This document shows, one piece after another, positions 54,821 to 63,776 of a stretch of 64,000 bases of DNA; position 1 is the stretch's first letter; each line of letters starts with the position of its first letter. The position numbers and the translations under genes are program-made. Source of the stretch: Erythrobacter sp. GTDB taxonomy: Bacteria > Pseudomonadota > Alphaproteobacteria > Sphingomonadales > Sphingomonadaceae. Below the pieces are notes generated by a model that was not told the DNA's origin, did no database searches, and worked only from the letters and a program-made list of their open reading frames with translations. The DNA is taken from the NCBI GenBank assembly GCA_029937545.1, contig JAPYPR010000005.1:91614-155613 (forward strand), given 5' to 3'.

Positions 54821-55945
54821 TTACGCGGTGGTCAGCCTCTCGTTCGCGACTTTCCCGCCTTGCGTCAGCCGCACGGCGTCGCCGATTTCCTCGTCGAGCA
54901 CCGGCTTGCCAGCCTCCTCGTCCCAGAAAGCCGAGAGGAAGTTATAGAGATTGCGCGCGAACAGCGCCGAAGCATCCGCCGCCATATGTCCGGCGGTGTT
55001 CGAATAGCCGACGATCTTTACCCCGTGCTTCTCGACCGTCTCGTCAGGCTTGGAGCCTTCCACATTCCCGCCCTGCGCAACGGCCAGATCGAAGATGACG
55101 CTGCCCTGCTTCATGCTGGCGATCTGCGCGTCCGAGATCAGGCGCGGCGCGGGCTTGCCCGGAATAAGCGCGGTGGTGATCACGATGTCCTGCTTGGCGA
55201 TGTGCGAACTCACCAGTTCGGCCTGCGCCTTCTGGTATTCCTCGCTCATCTCGGTGGCATAGCCGCCCGAGCCTTCGCCTTCGATCCCCTCGACATCCTC
55301 GACGAACACCGCCTTGGCACCGAGCGACTGGATCTGTTCTTTCGTGGCCGAGCGCACATCGGTCGCGCTGACCTGCGCGCCCAGCCGCTTGGCCGTGGCG
55401 ATCGCCTGCAGGCCCGCCACGCCCACGCCCATCACGAAGACCTTTGCCGCCTGCACCGTGCCGGCGGCGGTCATCATCATCGGGAAGGCGCGACCGTATT
55501 CGTTCGCCGCCGTGATCACCGCCTTGTATCCGGCGAGGTTCGACTGGCTGGACAGCACGTCCATGCTCTGCGCGCGGGTGATGCGCGGCATGAACTCCAT
55601 GCTCAGCGCTTCGTAACCGGAGGCCGCGTAGGCATTCACCAGCTCGCGATTGCGGAACGGGTCGAAAGTCGCGGCGACCCAGGCAGCCGGTTTGGCACCT
55701 TGCAGCAAAGCGACATCGGGCGCCTGCACGCCCATCACGATATCGGCGTCCTTCACGGCATTCGCCGCAGGGACGACCTCGGCCCCGGCCTGCGCATAGT
55801 CGGCGTCGGGAATGGCGGCACCGCTACCGGCACCTTCCTCGACCGCGACGATGGCCCCGAGGGCGATGAATTTCTTCGCCGTTTCGGGGGTCAGCGCGAC
55901 CCGGTTTTCGCCGGGCGCACGCTCTTTCAGCACCGCTATGCGCAT
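54821..55945 (-). CDS. pntAA: NAD(P) transhydrogenase subunit alpha part 1
   Basis: A 374-residue NAD-binding subunit (domain dI) related to alanine dehydrogenase. MRIAVLKERAPGENRVALTP is the family start, the Rossmann motif is VFVMGVGVAGLQAIATAKRL, and VIITTALIPGKPAPRL-type sequence follows. The ATG is at 55945; a TTG directly before it is less likely. It is 10 bases after the small CoxIV-like gene, which therefore leads the operon. Confidence 0.95.
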   Translation of the reverse strand: MRIAVLKERAPGENRVALTPETAKKFIALGAIVAVEEGAGSGAAIPDADYAQAGAEVVPAANAVKDADIVMGVQAPDVALLQGAKPAAWVAATFDPFRNRELVNAYAASGYEALSMEFMPRITRAQSMDVLSSQSNLAGYKAVITAANEYGRAFPMMMTAAGTVQAAKVFVMGVGVAGLQAIATAKRLGAQVSATDVRSATKEQIQSLGAKAVFVEDVEGIEGEGSGGYATEMSEEYQKAQAELVSSHIAKQDIVITTALIPGKPAPRLISDAQIASMKQGSVIFDLAVAQGGNVEGSKPDETVEKHGVKIVGYSNTAGHMAADASALFARNLYNFLSAFWDEEAGKPVLDEEIGDAVRLTQGGKVANERLTTA

Positions 55946-55955
55946 CAAGCGCCGC

Positions 55956-56081
55956 TTACTCGGCGATCATGATGACGACGAGCAGCGCGATCACCGCAAT
56001 CAACGGCACCGACCATTTGAGGTTGGCGATGAACGAGGAATAGGTGTTGTTGTGTGCCTTGTGGTCGTTGGCGGATTCCAT
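55956..56081 (-). CDS. Bacterial aa3-type cytochrome c oxidase subunit IV-like protein
   Basis: A 41-residue membrane protein (MESANDHKAHNNTYSSFIAN followed by LKWSVPLIAVIALLVVIMIA). It matches the PF07835 subunit IV pattern: short polar N-terminus, a conserved Tyr/Phe stretch, and one helix. AGGGGTACCGCC precedes the ATG. It is the first gene before pntAA and is short enough to be overlooked. The other oxidase subunits are not in the window, so its role here is inferred from the family. Confidence 0.85.
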   Translation of the reverse strand: MESANDHKAHNNTYSSFIANLKWSVPLIAVIALLVVIMIAE

Positions 56082-56264
56082 GGCGGTACCCCTGATCTGG
56101 AATATAGGTTGGCAACGGGTCTATCGCGCCCGTGCGACCTGCTCAAGCCCTTCGTCGCAGGCCCCACGGGATAATACGCTTAATCAGGTCTTTACCCCAG
56201 GCGGCTATAGCGCGATGATATCGGCCACCAACCGGCCACCACCTCAAGGGAGTGCCACGAGCGG

Positions 56265-57683
56265 ATGGCAAGCGAGACAACACGTCTGCTGATGCTGATC
56301 GATGACGAACCGGCGCAGAGCCGCCTCGTCACTGCGCTTGCCGCGCGCGAAGGGTGGCGCACGGTGGTCGTGGGATCGAGTGAAGAAGCGCTCGACGCGC
56401 TGGGGACGGAAGAGGGTGCCGATGTGCGTGCCGTCCTGCTCGACCAGTGGGTCCCCGGCGATGCCGCCTGCGAACTGATCCGCGACATTCGCGCCGCCCG
56501 GCCCGACGTGCCGCTGCTGATGCTCACTGCGAGCACCTCGCCTCTGCTGGCGGTCGAGGCGATGCGTGCAGGCGCGACCGATTACCTCATCAAGCCGGTC
56601 GGGCCCGATCGCCTGATGGCCGCCCTGCGCAGCGCGACCCGCGACGAAGCGCCGCGGGACGAATTGCAGCCGATGACCGAGAAGCTGCCCGCAGAGCTCG
56701 ATTTCGATGCCATGGTCGGCACCGCCGCCCCGTTCCGCACGGCCTTGGCCAAGGCGGCCACGGCGGCGCGCGGGCATGGCAACGTCCTGGTCGAAGGCGA
56801 CAGTGGCACCGGCAAGGAAATGCTGATGCGTGCGATGCATGCCGCATCCACCCGCGCCAAGGCGGTGATGAAGCTGGTCGGTTGCGGCTCCATGCCAGCA
56901 ACGTCGCTGGAATCGCTGGTTTTCGGCCATGAGAAGGGCGCTTTCGCCGGGGCCTTCGATCGCCAGACGGGCTTATTAGAGCATTGCGACGGCGGCACGC
57001 TGCTACTCGACGATATCGACCGGATGGACCTGCCGCAGCAGGACCGCCTCGCCGATGTCCTAGAATGCGGCATCGTCCGCCCCACCGGCGCAACGCACGG
57101 TTTCAAGATCGACGTCCGCGTCTTCGCGTCGAGCGACGTTGCGCTCGAAGAGCTGGCCGCGTCGGGCGCGTTCTCGCAGCGGCTTTACAACGCACTGGGC
57201 AGCACGCGCATCCACCTTCCTGCGCTGCGTGAGCGGATGGGCGACATCCCTGCTCTCACCCGTCACTTCCTCGCCAAGATCGGCCAGCAGCCAGGCTTCA
57301 GCCACCACTCGATCGCCGATAGCGGGCTGACCCTGCTCGAAGCCTACGACTGGCCGGGCAATGTCCGCCAGTTGCAGTCCGTGCTCTACCGCGCCTGCGT
57401 GCACGAGCAACGCGAGGCGCTGACCGCGCACAGCTTCCCCCAACTTGCCGAACTGCTCGGCGACAATCCCGACCGCGGCGAGAGCCGGGCGCGCGGGCTC
57501 GGCGTGCTGCTCTACGAAGAAGACGGCAACCTCCGCCCCCTCGAAGAGATCGAGGCCGACATCATCCGCCTCGCCATCGGTCACTACCGCGGCCGCATGA
57601 CCGAAGTCGCTCGCCGCCTCGGCATCGGCCGCTCGACCCTCTACCGCAAGCTCAGCGAGCTCGGCATCGACAACGCGGCCTGA
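56265..57683 (+). CDS. NtrC-family response regulator with altered sigma-54 contact loop
   Basis: A 472-residue regulator. The receiver domain has acid pocket DD at 13-14, phosphoacceptor Asp60 (AVLLDQWVPG) and Lys110 (DYLIKPVG). The AAA+ domain has Walker A GDSGTGKE (178-185) and Walker B LLLDDID (246-252), an arginine-finger region FSQRLYNALG, and a Fis-type HTH at the C-terminus (EVARRLGIGRSTLYRKLSEL). The GAFTGA loop that contacts sigma-54 reads GAFAGA (225-230), so the critical Thr is Ala. No sensor kinase gene is adjacent. It may act without sigma-54, as some alphaproteobacterial NtrC proteins do. Confidence 0.88.
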   Translation: MASETTRLLMLIDDEPAQSRLVTALAAREGWRTVVVGSSEEALDALGTEEGADVRAVLLDQWVPGDAACELIRDIRAARPDVPLLMLTASTSPLLAVEAMRAGATDYLIKPVGPDRLMAALRSATRDEAPRDELQPMTEKLPAELDFDAMVGTAAPFRTALAKAATAARGHGNVLVEGDSGTGKEMLMRAMHAASTRAKAVMKLVGCGSMPATSLESLVFGHEKGAFAGAFDRQTGLLEHCDGGTLLLDDIDRMDLPQQDRLADVLECGIVRPTGATHGFKIDVRVFASSDVALEELAASGAFSQRLYNALGSTRIHLPALRERMGDIPALTRHFLAKIGQQPGFSHHSIADSGLTLLEAYDWPGNVRQLQSVLYRACVHEQREALTAHSFPQLAELLGDNPDRGESRARGLGVLLYEEDGNLRPLEEIEADIIRLAIGHYRGRMTEVARRLGIGRSTLYRKLSELGIDNAA

Positions 57684-57711
57684 GCGGCCTAGCCACACAG
57701 CCAGGGCAAAA

Positions 57712-58480
57712 CTGGACGACCTGCTCTGCGTCGTGACCGGAGGTGCGCGCGGCATCGGCAAGGCGGTGTGCGACGCTTTCCTGGCCCAAGGCGCGAGTCG
57801 TGTTGACCGATATTGACGAAGCGGAGGGTAGGAAAGCTGCCGATGCGCTCGGCTGCATTTTCCACTGGCTCGACGTCGTGAGCGAGGCGGAGTGGGATGC
57901 GCTCGCCGCCAACTTCCCCGCCATCGACGTCCTCGTCAACAACGCCGGAATCACCGGCTTCGAGGATGGCCCCGCCGCGCACGATCCCGAGAACGCCAGC
58001 CTTGCCGAGTGGCACCGCGTTCACGCGGTCAACACCGACGGTTGCTTCCTCGGCTGCCGCTATGCCCTGCGGGCCATGCGTAAGAAGGGCGCAGGCTCGA
58101 TCATCAACATGTCCTCCCGCTCCGGCCTCGTCGGCATTCCCGACGCGGCGGCCTATGCGGCGAGCAAGGCGGCGATCCGCAACCACTCCAAGTCGGTTGC
58201 GCTCTATGCCGCGCAGCAGGGCCTCGCGATCCGCTGCAACTCGATCCATCCCGCCGCGATCCTGACCGATATCTGGGAGCCGATGCTGGGCGACGGGCCG
58301 GCCCGCGATGCGAAGATGGCGGCGCTGGTCGCCGACACGCCGCTGAAGCGCTTCGGCACGGTCGAGGAGGTCGCCGCGCTCTGCGTCTACCTCGCCAGCG
58401 CCGACAGCGGCTACATGACCGGTGCCGAACTCACGCTCGATGGCGGGCTGCTGGCAGGCAGTGCCGTCTCGCCTGGCTAG
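57712..58480 (+). pseudogene. SDR-family oxidoreductase with frameshift
   Basis: The N-terminal NAD(P) motif [20 protein letters not shown] is in one frame from about 57712 and runs into TGA near 57814. The rest ([52 protein letters not shown] with the catalytic Tyr-Lys, [12 protein letters not shown]) continues in the next frame to 58480. One missing base near 57795-57800 (inside GGCGCGAGTCG) explains this. No ATG, GTG or TTG start with a ribosome-binding site was found before the glycine motif. It is either a pseudogene or a sequencing error. Confidence 0.75.
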
Positions 58481-59586
58481 CCCGGCAGGTCTCCGAAGTC
58501 CGTCAGCGCCGCATCGCGCAGGCCACGCCACACGTTGCGCGCCTGCACCGTCTCCGGCACGTCGTGGACCCGGTGGAGCTGAATGCCGGCGTCCATGCTC
58601 TTCACCACCAACGTCACGCTACCGCCAAGCCGCACATCCGTCTCAGCCTCGTTGGACAGCGCGCCAATCATCCGTTTGCGGCTCGTGCCGAGCATCAGCG
58701 GGTGGCCGAGTGCGTGGAACAGCGGCAGTGCGTTGATCAGCGCAAGGTTCCCGGCGAGCGACTTGCCGAAGCCGATCCCGGGATCGAGCAAGATGTTGCG
58801 GGCGTCGATCTCCGCCTCAAGCGCAGCATCGCGGCGCGCGCGCAGCGCGTCGAACACGTCGAACACGACATTGTCGTAATCGCCCCCCTCATGCAGGTTC
58901 TCGCCGCTGCCCGGCGCGTGCATCAGCACCACCGGCACCCCGGCGCGCGCGACCACCTCGGCGGCACGCGGATCGTGAGTCAGGCCGCTGACGTCGTTGA
59001 CGAGTGCCGCGCCCGCCTCGATCGCCGCTTCCATCACCGCCGCCTTGCGCGTGTCGACGCTGACCGCCGCGCCCATCGCCGCGCAGGCCTCGATAGCCGG
59101 GAGGACGCGGGCGATCTCGTCGCCTTCCCACACGGGCTTGGCGCCGGGCCGCGTGCTCTCGCCGCCCACATCGATGATGCTGGCCCCAGCCTCCGCCATC
59201 GCCGCCGCACGTTCGCGCGCGGCATCGGGGCTGTCATGCGCGCCGCCGTCGCTGAAGCTGTCGGGCGTGACGTTGAGGATGCCCATCACCTGCGGCTGGT
59301 CGAGCCGCACCGTGCGCGCGCCCAGCTCCAGCGCCGGATGTGCGAGCGTGAGATTGGCCCACTGCGCCTCGGCATCGCCCGCTACATCGTCGGGCAGCTG
59401 CCCCAGTACCTCGGCCATCGTGTCGGGCGCGGCGAGCCAGCGATCGGCGATCTCGCCGTCCCGCCGCAGGATCACTGCAAAGCGGCTGGCATAGACCATT
59501 CCGCCCGCCAGCCGGATGGCATTTCCATGCTCGACCTGCGGCCCGGGGACGAAGCCGATAGGGCGGATGTAGGCGTGTTGGATCAT
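58477..59586 (-). CDS. folP: Dihydropteroate synthase
   Basis: A 369-residue enzyme of folate synthesis that joins pABA with dihydropterin pyrophosphate, the target of sulfonamides. Core motifs: [64 protein letters not shown] and [12 protein letters not shown]. There is a ~95-residue N-terminal extension ([20 protein letters not shown]...) that standard FolP of about 280 residues lacks but that related sphingomonads seem to share. It converges on the SDR pseudogene with a 4-base overlap. Confidence 0.94.
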   Translation of the reverse strand: MIQHAYIRPIGFVPGPQVEHGNAIRLAGGMVYASRFAVILRRDGEIADRWLAAPDTMAEVLGQLPDDVAGDAEAQWANLTLAHPALELGARTVRLDQPQVMGILNVTPDSFSDGGAHDSPDAARERAAAMAEAGASIIDVGGESTRPGAKPVWEGDEIARVLPAIEACAAMGAAVSVDTRKAAVMEAAIEAGAALVNDVSGLTHDPRAAEVVARAGVPVVLMHAPGSGENLHEGGDYDNVVFDVFDALRARRDAALEAEIDARNILLDPGIGFGKSLAGNLALINALPLFHALGHPLMLGTSRKRMIGALSNEAETDVRLGGSVTLVVKSMDAGIQLHRVHDVPETVQARNVWRGLRDAALTDFGDLPG

Positions 59587-59902
59587 TGTTGGAAAGCCTC
59601 AAGGCAAGCACCGCAACATGGACCGCATGTTACACGGTCCATTGCGAAAAAAGGTGCGTCGCGGATCGCGAGCGGTAGGTGGGGTACGTCTATAGTGTGA
59701 AGACAGATGGTCATCGCTCACGGTGATAGCTTTATGGAACGCTGTAGGACAGTCCTCGAAATCGAGACCCGACCGTCGTTGGAGGAAGCGACCAAACATC
59801 AGCCTAACATTTGTTAATTAAGGGTTTTTCTCAGAGAAAATTGGAACGATCGGCCTTGCGGACCGCTAGTCGGCCAGCAGTTTGCAAAAAGGAGAAACGA
59901 CC
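59587..59902. promoter_or_regulatory. Intergenic region between folP and the stress-like pair
   Basis: A 316-base gap with no coding sequence. It holds a 7-base inverted repeat (TGGACCG at 59619-59625 / CGGTCCA at 59635-59641) about 35-55 bases upstream of folP, an AT-rich patch near 59805-59845, and an EcfG-like element described separately. Nothing else is recognised. Confidence 0.5.
59843..59867 (+). promoter_or_regulatory. EcfG-like promoter (one mismatch)
   Basis: GGAAC (59843-59847), 16 bases, then CGCT (59864-59867) where the consensus is CGTT. The next gene starts 36 bases on and encodes, with the PRC-barrel gene, proteins of a kind often controlled by the general stress sigma factor. 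Confidence 0.4.
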
Positions 59903-60457
59903 ATGGCCGAAATTCCCGTCGAGAAGAAATCCAGTTCGAACTGGATCTGGTTGTTGCTATTGCTGTTGCTCGGAGCCTTGCTGCTCTGGTGGTTGCTAAG
60001 CGAAAACGATGACGATGCGGATCTGGCCACGGCCGACACCGATATCGTTGCCGCAGATACCGTGGACGGTGTGGGGCAATCCACTGCCGATAATGAGGTC
60101 AACAATGAAATGACTCTCGCGGCCATTGCCGCCAATCCTGCGAATTTTTACGGGCAGGACGGCTTTACCGGTCGGGTAGACGTTGGCGGTCCCCTGACCG
60201 ACCGCGGTTTCTGGGTCGAGCATGAAGGCACACGCATGTTCGCGCTGGTGATCGATGAGCCCGCCGAACGACGCATCGATATCAATCCGGGCGCAACGTT
60301 GGAAATCAATGGCGGGACCGTACGCCAGGCCTCTTCGATTTCGGCAACCAATATCGAAGGCGAGACTCTCGACGAAGACACCCTACGTGTCATCGCCGAT
60401 CAGGAAGTCGTGCTCGTCATCGATGAAGACAACATTCGTATCGTCGAGCCTGCTTGA
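59903..60457 (+). CDS. Hypothetical membrane-anchored periplasmic protein
   Basis: A 184-residue protein from ATG 59903, preceded by AAGGAGAAACGACC. A single strong helix (WIWLLLLLLLGALLLWWLL, about residues 14-32) is followed by an acidic linker and a folded domain (LAAIAANPANFYGQDGFTGR, RGFWVEHEGTRMFALVIDE) that looks like a small OB/BON-like barrel. It is probably cotranscribed with the PRC-barrel gene 22 bases on. No named family was recognised with certainty. Confidence 0.75.
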   Translation: MAEIPVEKKSSSNWIWLLLLLLLGALLLWWLLSENDDDADLATADTDIVAADTVDGVGQSTADNEVNNEMTLAAIAANPANFYGQDGFTGRVDVGGPLTDRGFWVEHEGTRMFALVIDEPAERRIDINPGATLEINGGTVRQASSISATNIEGETLDEDTLRVIADQEVVLVIDEDNIRIVEPA

Positions 60458-60479
60458 CGCTGCCAGGAAGGAATAGCCC

Positions 60480-60800
60480 ATGAGCAAGAATTACGAAGAC
60501 CTGCACGAACTGGACTCGTACCAGCTTGAGAACGAAGACCAGGATTTACGCGGCAGCACACTTTATTCGACCGACGGAACGCGCATCGGCACCGTCCGCC
60601 GCATGCTTGTCGATCCAGATCGGGACCATGTCGCGGGGCTGGTCCTGGACGACAATCGCTTCGTTCCGGTTTCGGAAATCGAGATCCGCGATGGCGATGC
60701 CTATATCGATCCGGTAGAGGCCGTCGGCTTCAACGATACCAGAGCCCGCAAGCACAACGTGTCGCGAAGCCATGTGACGGTTCGTCGACGCACTACCTGA
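60480..60800 (+). CDS. PRC-barrel domain protein
   Basis: A 106-residue protein with a PRC-barrel core (LRGSTLYSTDGTRIGTVRRM, DPDRDHVAGLVLDDNRFVPV), a fold seen in photosynthetic reaction-centre H subunits and RimM. Small stand-alone PRC-barrel proteins are common in alphaproteobacterial stress regulons. AGGAAGGAATAG precedes the ATG, and a strong terminator follows the stop. Confidence 0.85.
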   Translation: MSKNYEDLHELDSYQLENEDQDLRGSTLYSTDGTRIGTVRRMLVDPDRDHVAGLVLDDNRFVPVSEIEIRDGDAYIDPVEAVGFNDTRARKHNVSRSHVTVRRRTT

Positions 60801-60820
60801 CGGTCAAAAGACTACAGCGA

Positions 60821-60854
60821 AAGCCGCCGTTCGATTTTGAACGGCGGCTTTTCT
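60821..60854 (+). terminator. Strong terminator after the PRC-barrel gene
   Basis: Perfect 12-base inverted repeat (AAGCCGCCGTTC / GAACGGCGGCTT), 6-base loop, then TTCT, 20 bases after the stop. Confidence 0.9.
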
Positions 60855-60870
60855 GTATCGATCTTCCGCA

Positions 60871-60926
60871 GCCAGCAGACATAGCTGCCGCGCGGCGTGG
60901 GTCGGTCTACCTCACTACCATTTTAG
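60871..60926 (-). pseudogene. Degenerate fragment of ccrM 3' end
   Basis: This stretch aligns without gaps to 63790-63845, the last codons of ccrM, at roughly three quarters identity; the core GCTGCCGCGCGGCGT is identical. The ccrM stop is not preserved. It lies in the 321-base gap between the PRC-barrel gene and the truncated receptor; the rest of that gap holds the two terminators and a short tandem repeat. Confidence 0.6.
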
Positions 60927-60928
60927 GC

Positions 60929-60960
60929 GTCACTGCATGGCTAAGTCACTGCATGGCTAA
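60929..60960. repeat. 16-bp perfect tandem repeat
   Basis: Two adjacent identical copies of GTCACTGCATGGCTAA (60929-60944 and 60945-60960), just beyond the ccrM fragment. It looks like a slippage or insertion scar. Confidence 0.85.
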
Positions 60961-61070
60961 AAGGTGCGGTACCAAAATCGGACTTGGCGGGTTGGAACAG
61001 GTCGTCGGCTTGTGACTACCTCGCGAATGCAAAGTAGCAAAGCCGCGCAGGCTTGACCCCGACTGCAAAA

Positions 61071-61096
61071 AAGGCCCCGGCATAGACCGGGGCCTT
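61071..61096 (-). terminator. Terminator of the truncated receptor gene
   Basis: Perfect 10-base inverted repeat AAGGCCCCGG / CCGGGGCCTT with a 6-base loop; on the minus strand it is followed by TTTTTGC. It lies 26 bases past the receptor stop. Confidence 0.9.
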
Positions 61097-61121
61097 TTCC
61101 TTATCGGTCAGGGCTGATCGA

Positions 61122-63314
61122 TCAGAAACCGAGCTGGTCGCCCGAAATCCTCACGCCGGCGTAAAAGAACCGGCCGAGTGCGCTGACCGGGTAGAAGGTC
61201 AGGCCGACATCGGGTTCCTGGTCGAAGATGTTGTTCACCCCGACGTAGAAGCTCATGTCGTCATCCGTGGTCCAGCGCAGCTGCATGTCGTGGACGAACT
61301 TCGCATCGATCTTCAGATATTCCGGTGCAACGATATCGGGATCGGCTTCGATCGTGCGGCGCGCGAAGCGAAGGGTCTCGTCCCAATAGTTGATGCCGTA
61401 ATTGAGGTTGAAGTTGTCGAGCGTCCAGTTGAAGTCGAAGTTGACCTGCCATTCCGGCGCGCCGCGGACGCCTGCGCTTTCAACGATGTCCGCTCCGGGC
61501 GTGCCCTGCGTCTTCAGCTCGATCAGGTGGTTGCCGATCACACTGAAGTTGAAAGTGCCGAGATTGTCGGTCGGCTGGCGGTAACGCAGCGAGAAGTCGA
61601 CGCCCTTCGTCGAGAAGGCGGCCACGTTCTGCGGTTGCAGAGTGAACCCGCGCACGACGCCATCGTCATTCGCATCGAAGCCAGCACCTGCAGGCGTACG
61701 ATCGATGTTGTCGCAGAACTCATTGTCCAGCGTATCGGCGTCCACGCACAGTTCGAGCAACGTGTTTGCTGCCGGCGTCGAGATCGCATCCTCGATCTCT
61801 ACGTCATAGTAATCGACGGACAGGACCAGACCAGGAATGAAGCTCGGCTGGAAGATCGCACCGACGGTAATCGTCGTCGCGGTTTCCTCGGAGAGATCCA
61901 GGTTGCCGGTGCTGAGGCCCGGAAGGCTCGTACCGGCATCGCCGGTGAAGCCCGCAATCTGAGCCGGGTCCAGACCAAGGCCGGACAGCAGGGCGACACA
62001 GTTGGCTTCGCGCGTGGCGCTGCCGTTGTCGCGATTGTCGAACGCACAAGGATCGTCGATGAAAGCGAAGGTCTGGTTCGACGGCGCAAACAGTTCGCCG
62101 ATGTTGGGTGCGCGAACCGCCTGAGCGTAGGTTCCGCGGACCCGAAAATCGGGAACCGGAGCATAGACCAGGCCGCCCTGATAGGTGAAGGTCGTGCCGA
62201 TGGTGGAGTAATCGGAAACGCGGGCTGCACCGTTTGCCGTCAGGTCGTAGAAACCCGGCCGATCCTGGACGATGGGCACGCGTATTTCCGCAAAGCCTTC
62301 GTAAACGTCGAAGGATCCCGTTTCGGGGAAGAGCGCATTGCCGAAGGTCAGGCCGGTGGTGTTAACCGGATCCGGATTGCTCCGGCTGATTTCCTTGCGA
62401 TATTCGCCGCCCAGGGCAAAACCGATCGGGTCTCCCCACAGGGCGAAGCCGTCACCGAAGTCGCCGCTGATCGCGGCGGTTGCGACGTGCTGTTTGACGG
62501 TGCTGGTATCGACAGCTGTCGTGTTGATGAAGTCGAGTGCCGCCTGGCTCTGGTTGTTCGAGAACAGATTGAACGGCACACAGCCGCTATTCGGTCCAGG
62601 AGTGAACGACAGCTGGTCGAAATCGTCGAAGAAGAATGCGCCGGTGACGTTCTGGTTCGAACTGGTGGCATCGCCGGTGAGGTTCGAGCGGCAGACGATG
62701 TTGCCGTTGGGCGTGCCGTTCAGGAATTCGCCTTCGTCCACTGCATCGAGCGCGGCATAGAACCGGTCGTTGAAGCGCGTGTTGGTCTGGCGGACCGTAG
62801 CATCCGACTGGCCATAGACATAGGAGGCATCGAAACGGATTGTGTCGGTGACGTCGGCTTCGATCCCCGCGACACCGCGATAGGTTTCGCGGCGGTTGGT
62901 TTCGCCGCGGCGGCCGAGATCCAGATTGTCGCGACCCGTGACGAGAACGATGCCGAGGAAATCGAACGCGTTCACTGCCGGATCGTTGATGTTAGCCGGA
63001 ATGAACGGGTTGTCCGTCGGTACGCCGATGAAGAAGTCGAACGTCGGCTGGCCGAAGGATTCGGAATCCACCCGCGCATACTTGCCTTCTGCGAAGACGC
63101 GGATGCTGTCCGTCAGTTCATAGCTGAGCAGCAAATTACCGATGTAGCGATCGATCTTGGGCAGGATTTCACCGCTATACGTGGACACCGGGGTGCCCGA
63201 TCCACCGCTTTCGAAGAAGCTGCCGAGGAATGTGCCCGGGATGTAGGGAGTACCGTCGCCGAGGAAATTGTCGCCGTGGTTAAAAGCTAATTCGGCTTTT
63301 GTCGCTCCACCCAA
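61122..63314 (-). pseudogene. TonB-dependent receptor lacking signal peptide and plug
   Basis: 730 residues of an intact receptor barrel (for example YRGVAGIEADVTDTIRFDAS, YAQAVRAPNIGELFAPSNQT, FYVGVNNIFDQEPDVGLTFY and the end GVRISGDQLGF). The reading frame begins at a TTG (LGGATKAELAFNHGDNFLGD) inside what should be the plug/barrel boundary. The signal peptide, TonB box and plug, about 200-250 residues, are missing, and the upstream 135 bases are AT-rich and unrelated. Without export signal and plug it cannot work as a transporter. The barrel reading frame has no internal stop, so the truncation is probably recent. Confidence 0.8.
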
Positions 63315-63449
63315 GATAATATTTTACGGATTATATAAGCAGTTCGGCAAAGTGATAGCTTCGCCGCCTTTCGCCTAAAAAATGATAAGGCTTGACACAT
63401 CAATAATTTCGTCGGAGCTTGTGAGAGCTCGCTATAGGGAAGAGAAACT

Positions 63450-63728
63450 ATGCAATTACTCCATACAACCGCCAGATTTGCTGGCTGGTTGATGGTGCTC
63501 GGTGCGATACAGACTACTCCTGCGATCGCACAAAATACGGGCGACCGCTGTAAAGATGGGGTGATGATTACATGTCAAATGAGATACGCGAGCTTGGGGT
63601 ATTCATCTCCAAGTGAATGCTTTGCTGATCTGATATATTCATGCGAAGATGAGCCTACCCCTCCGCCGGATTTTTGGTGTTTTGAAAATCCCGATGGCTC
63701 ATTGAGTTGCACGAATTATCCTCGCTAA
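63450..63728 (+). CDS. Small secreted cysteine-rich protein
   Basis: A 92-residue protein with a signal peptide (MQLLHTTARFAGWLMVLGAI, cleavage likely after TPAIA). The mature part of ~65 residues has six cysteines (GDRCKD, ITCQ, SECF, YSCE, FWCF, LSCT), enough for three disulfides. The DNA is clearly lower in GC than its neighbours. The family is not recognised. A GGGAAGAG site lies just before the ATG. It lies between the truncated receptor and ccrM and may have arrived with the DNA that cut the receptor. Confidence 0.6.
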   Translation: MQLLHTTARFAGWLMVLGAIQTTPAIAQNTGDRCKDGVMITCQMRYASLGYSSPSECFADLIYSCEDEPTPPPDFWCFENPDGSLSCTNYPR

Positions 63729-63776
63729 AGTTGACAATATCGGCATCGCATTGAAATTCATATTCCAGAGTTTGGC

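Noticed and set aside
61290..63290. 666-codon plus-strand open frame over the truncated receptor
   Set aside because: The minus-strand frame encodes clear TonB-receptor barrel sequence; the plus-strand frame is its shadow.
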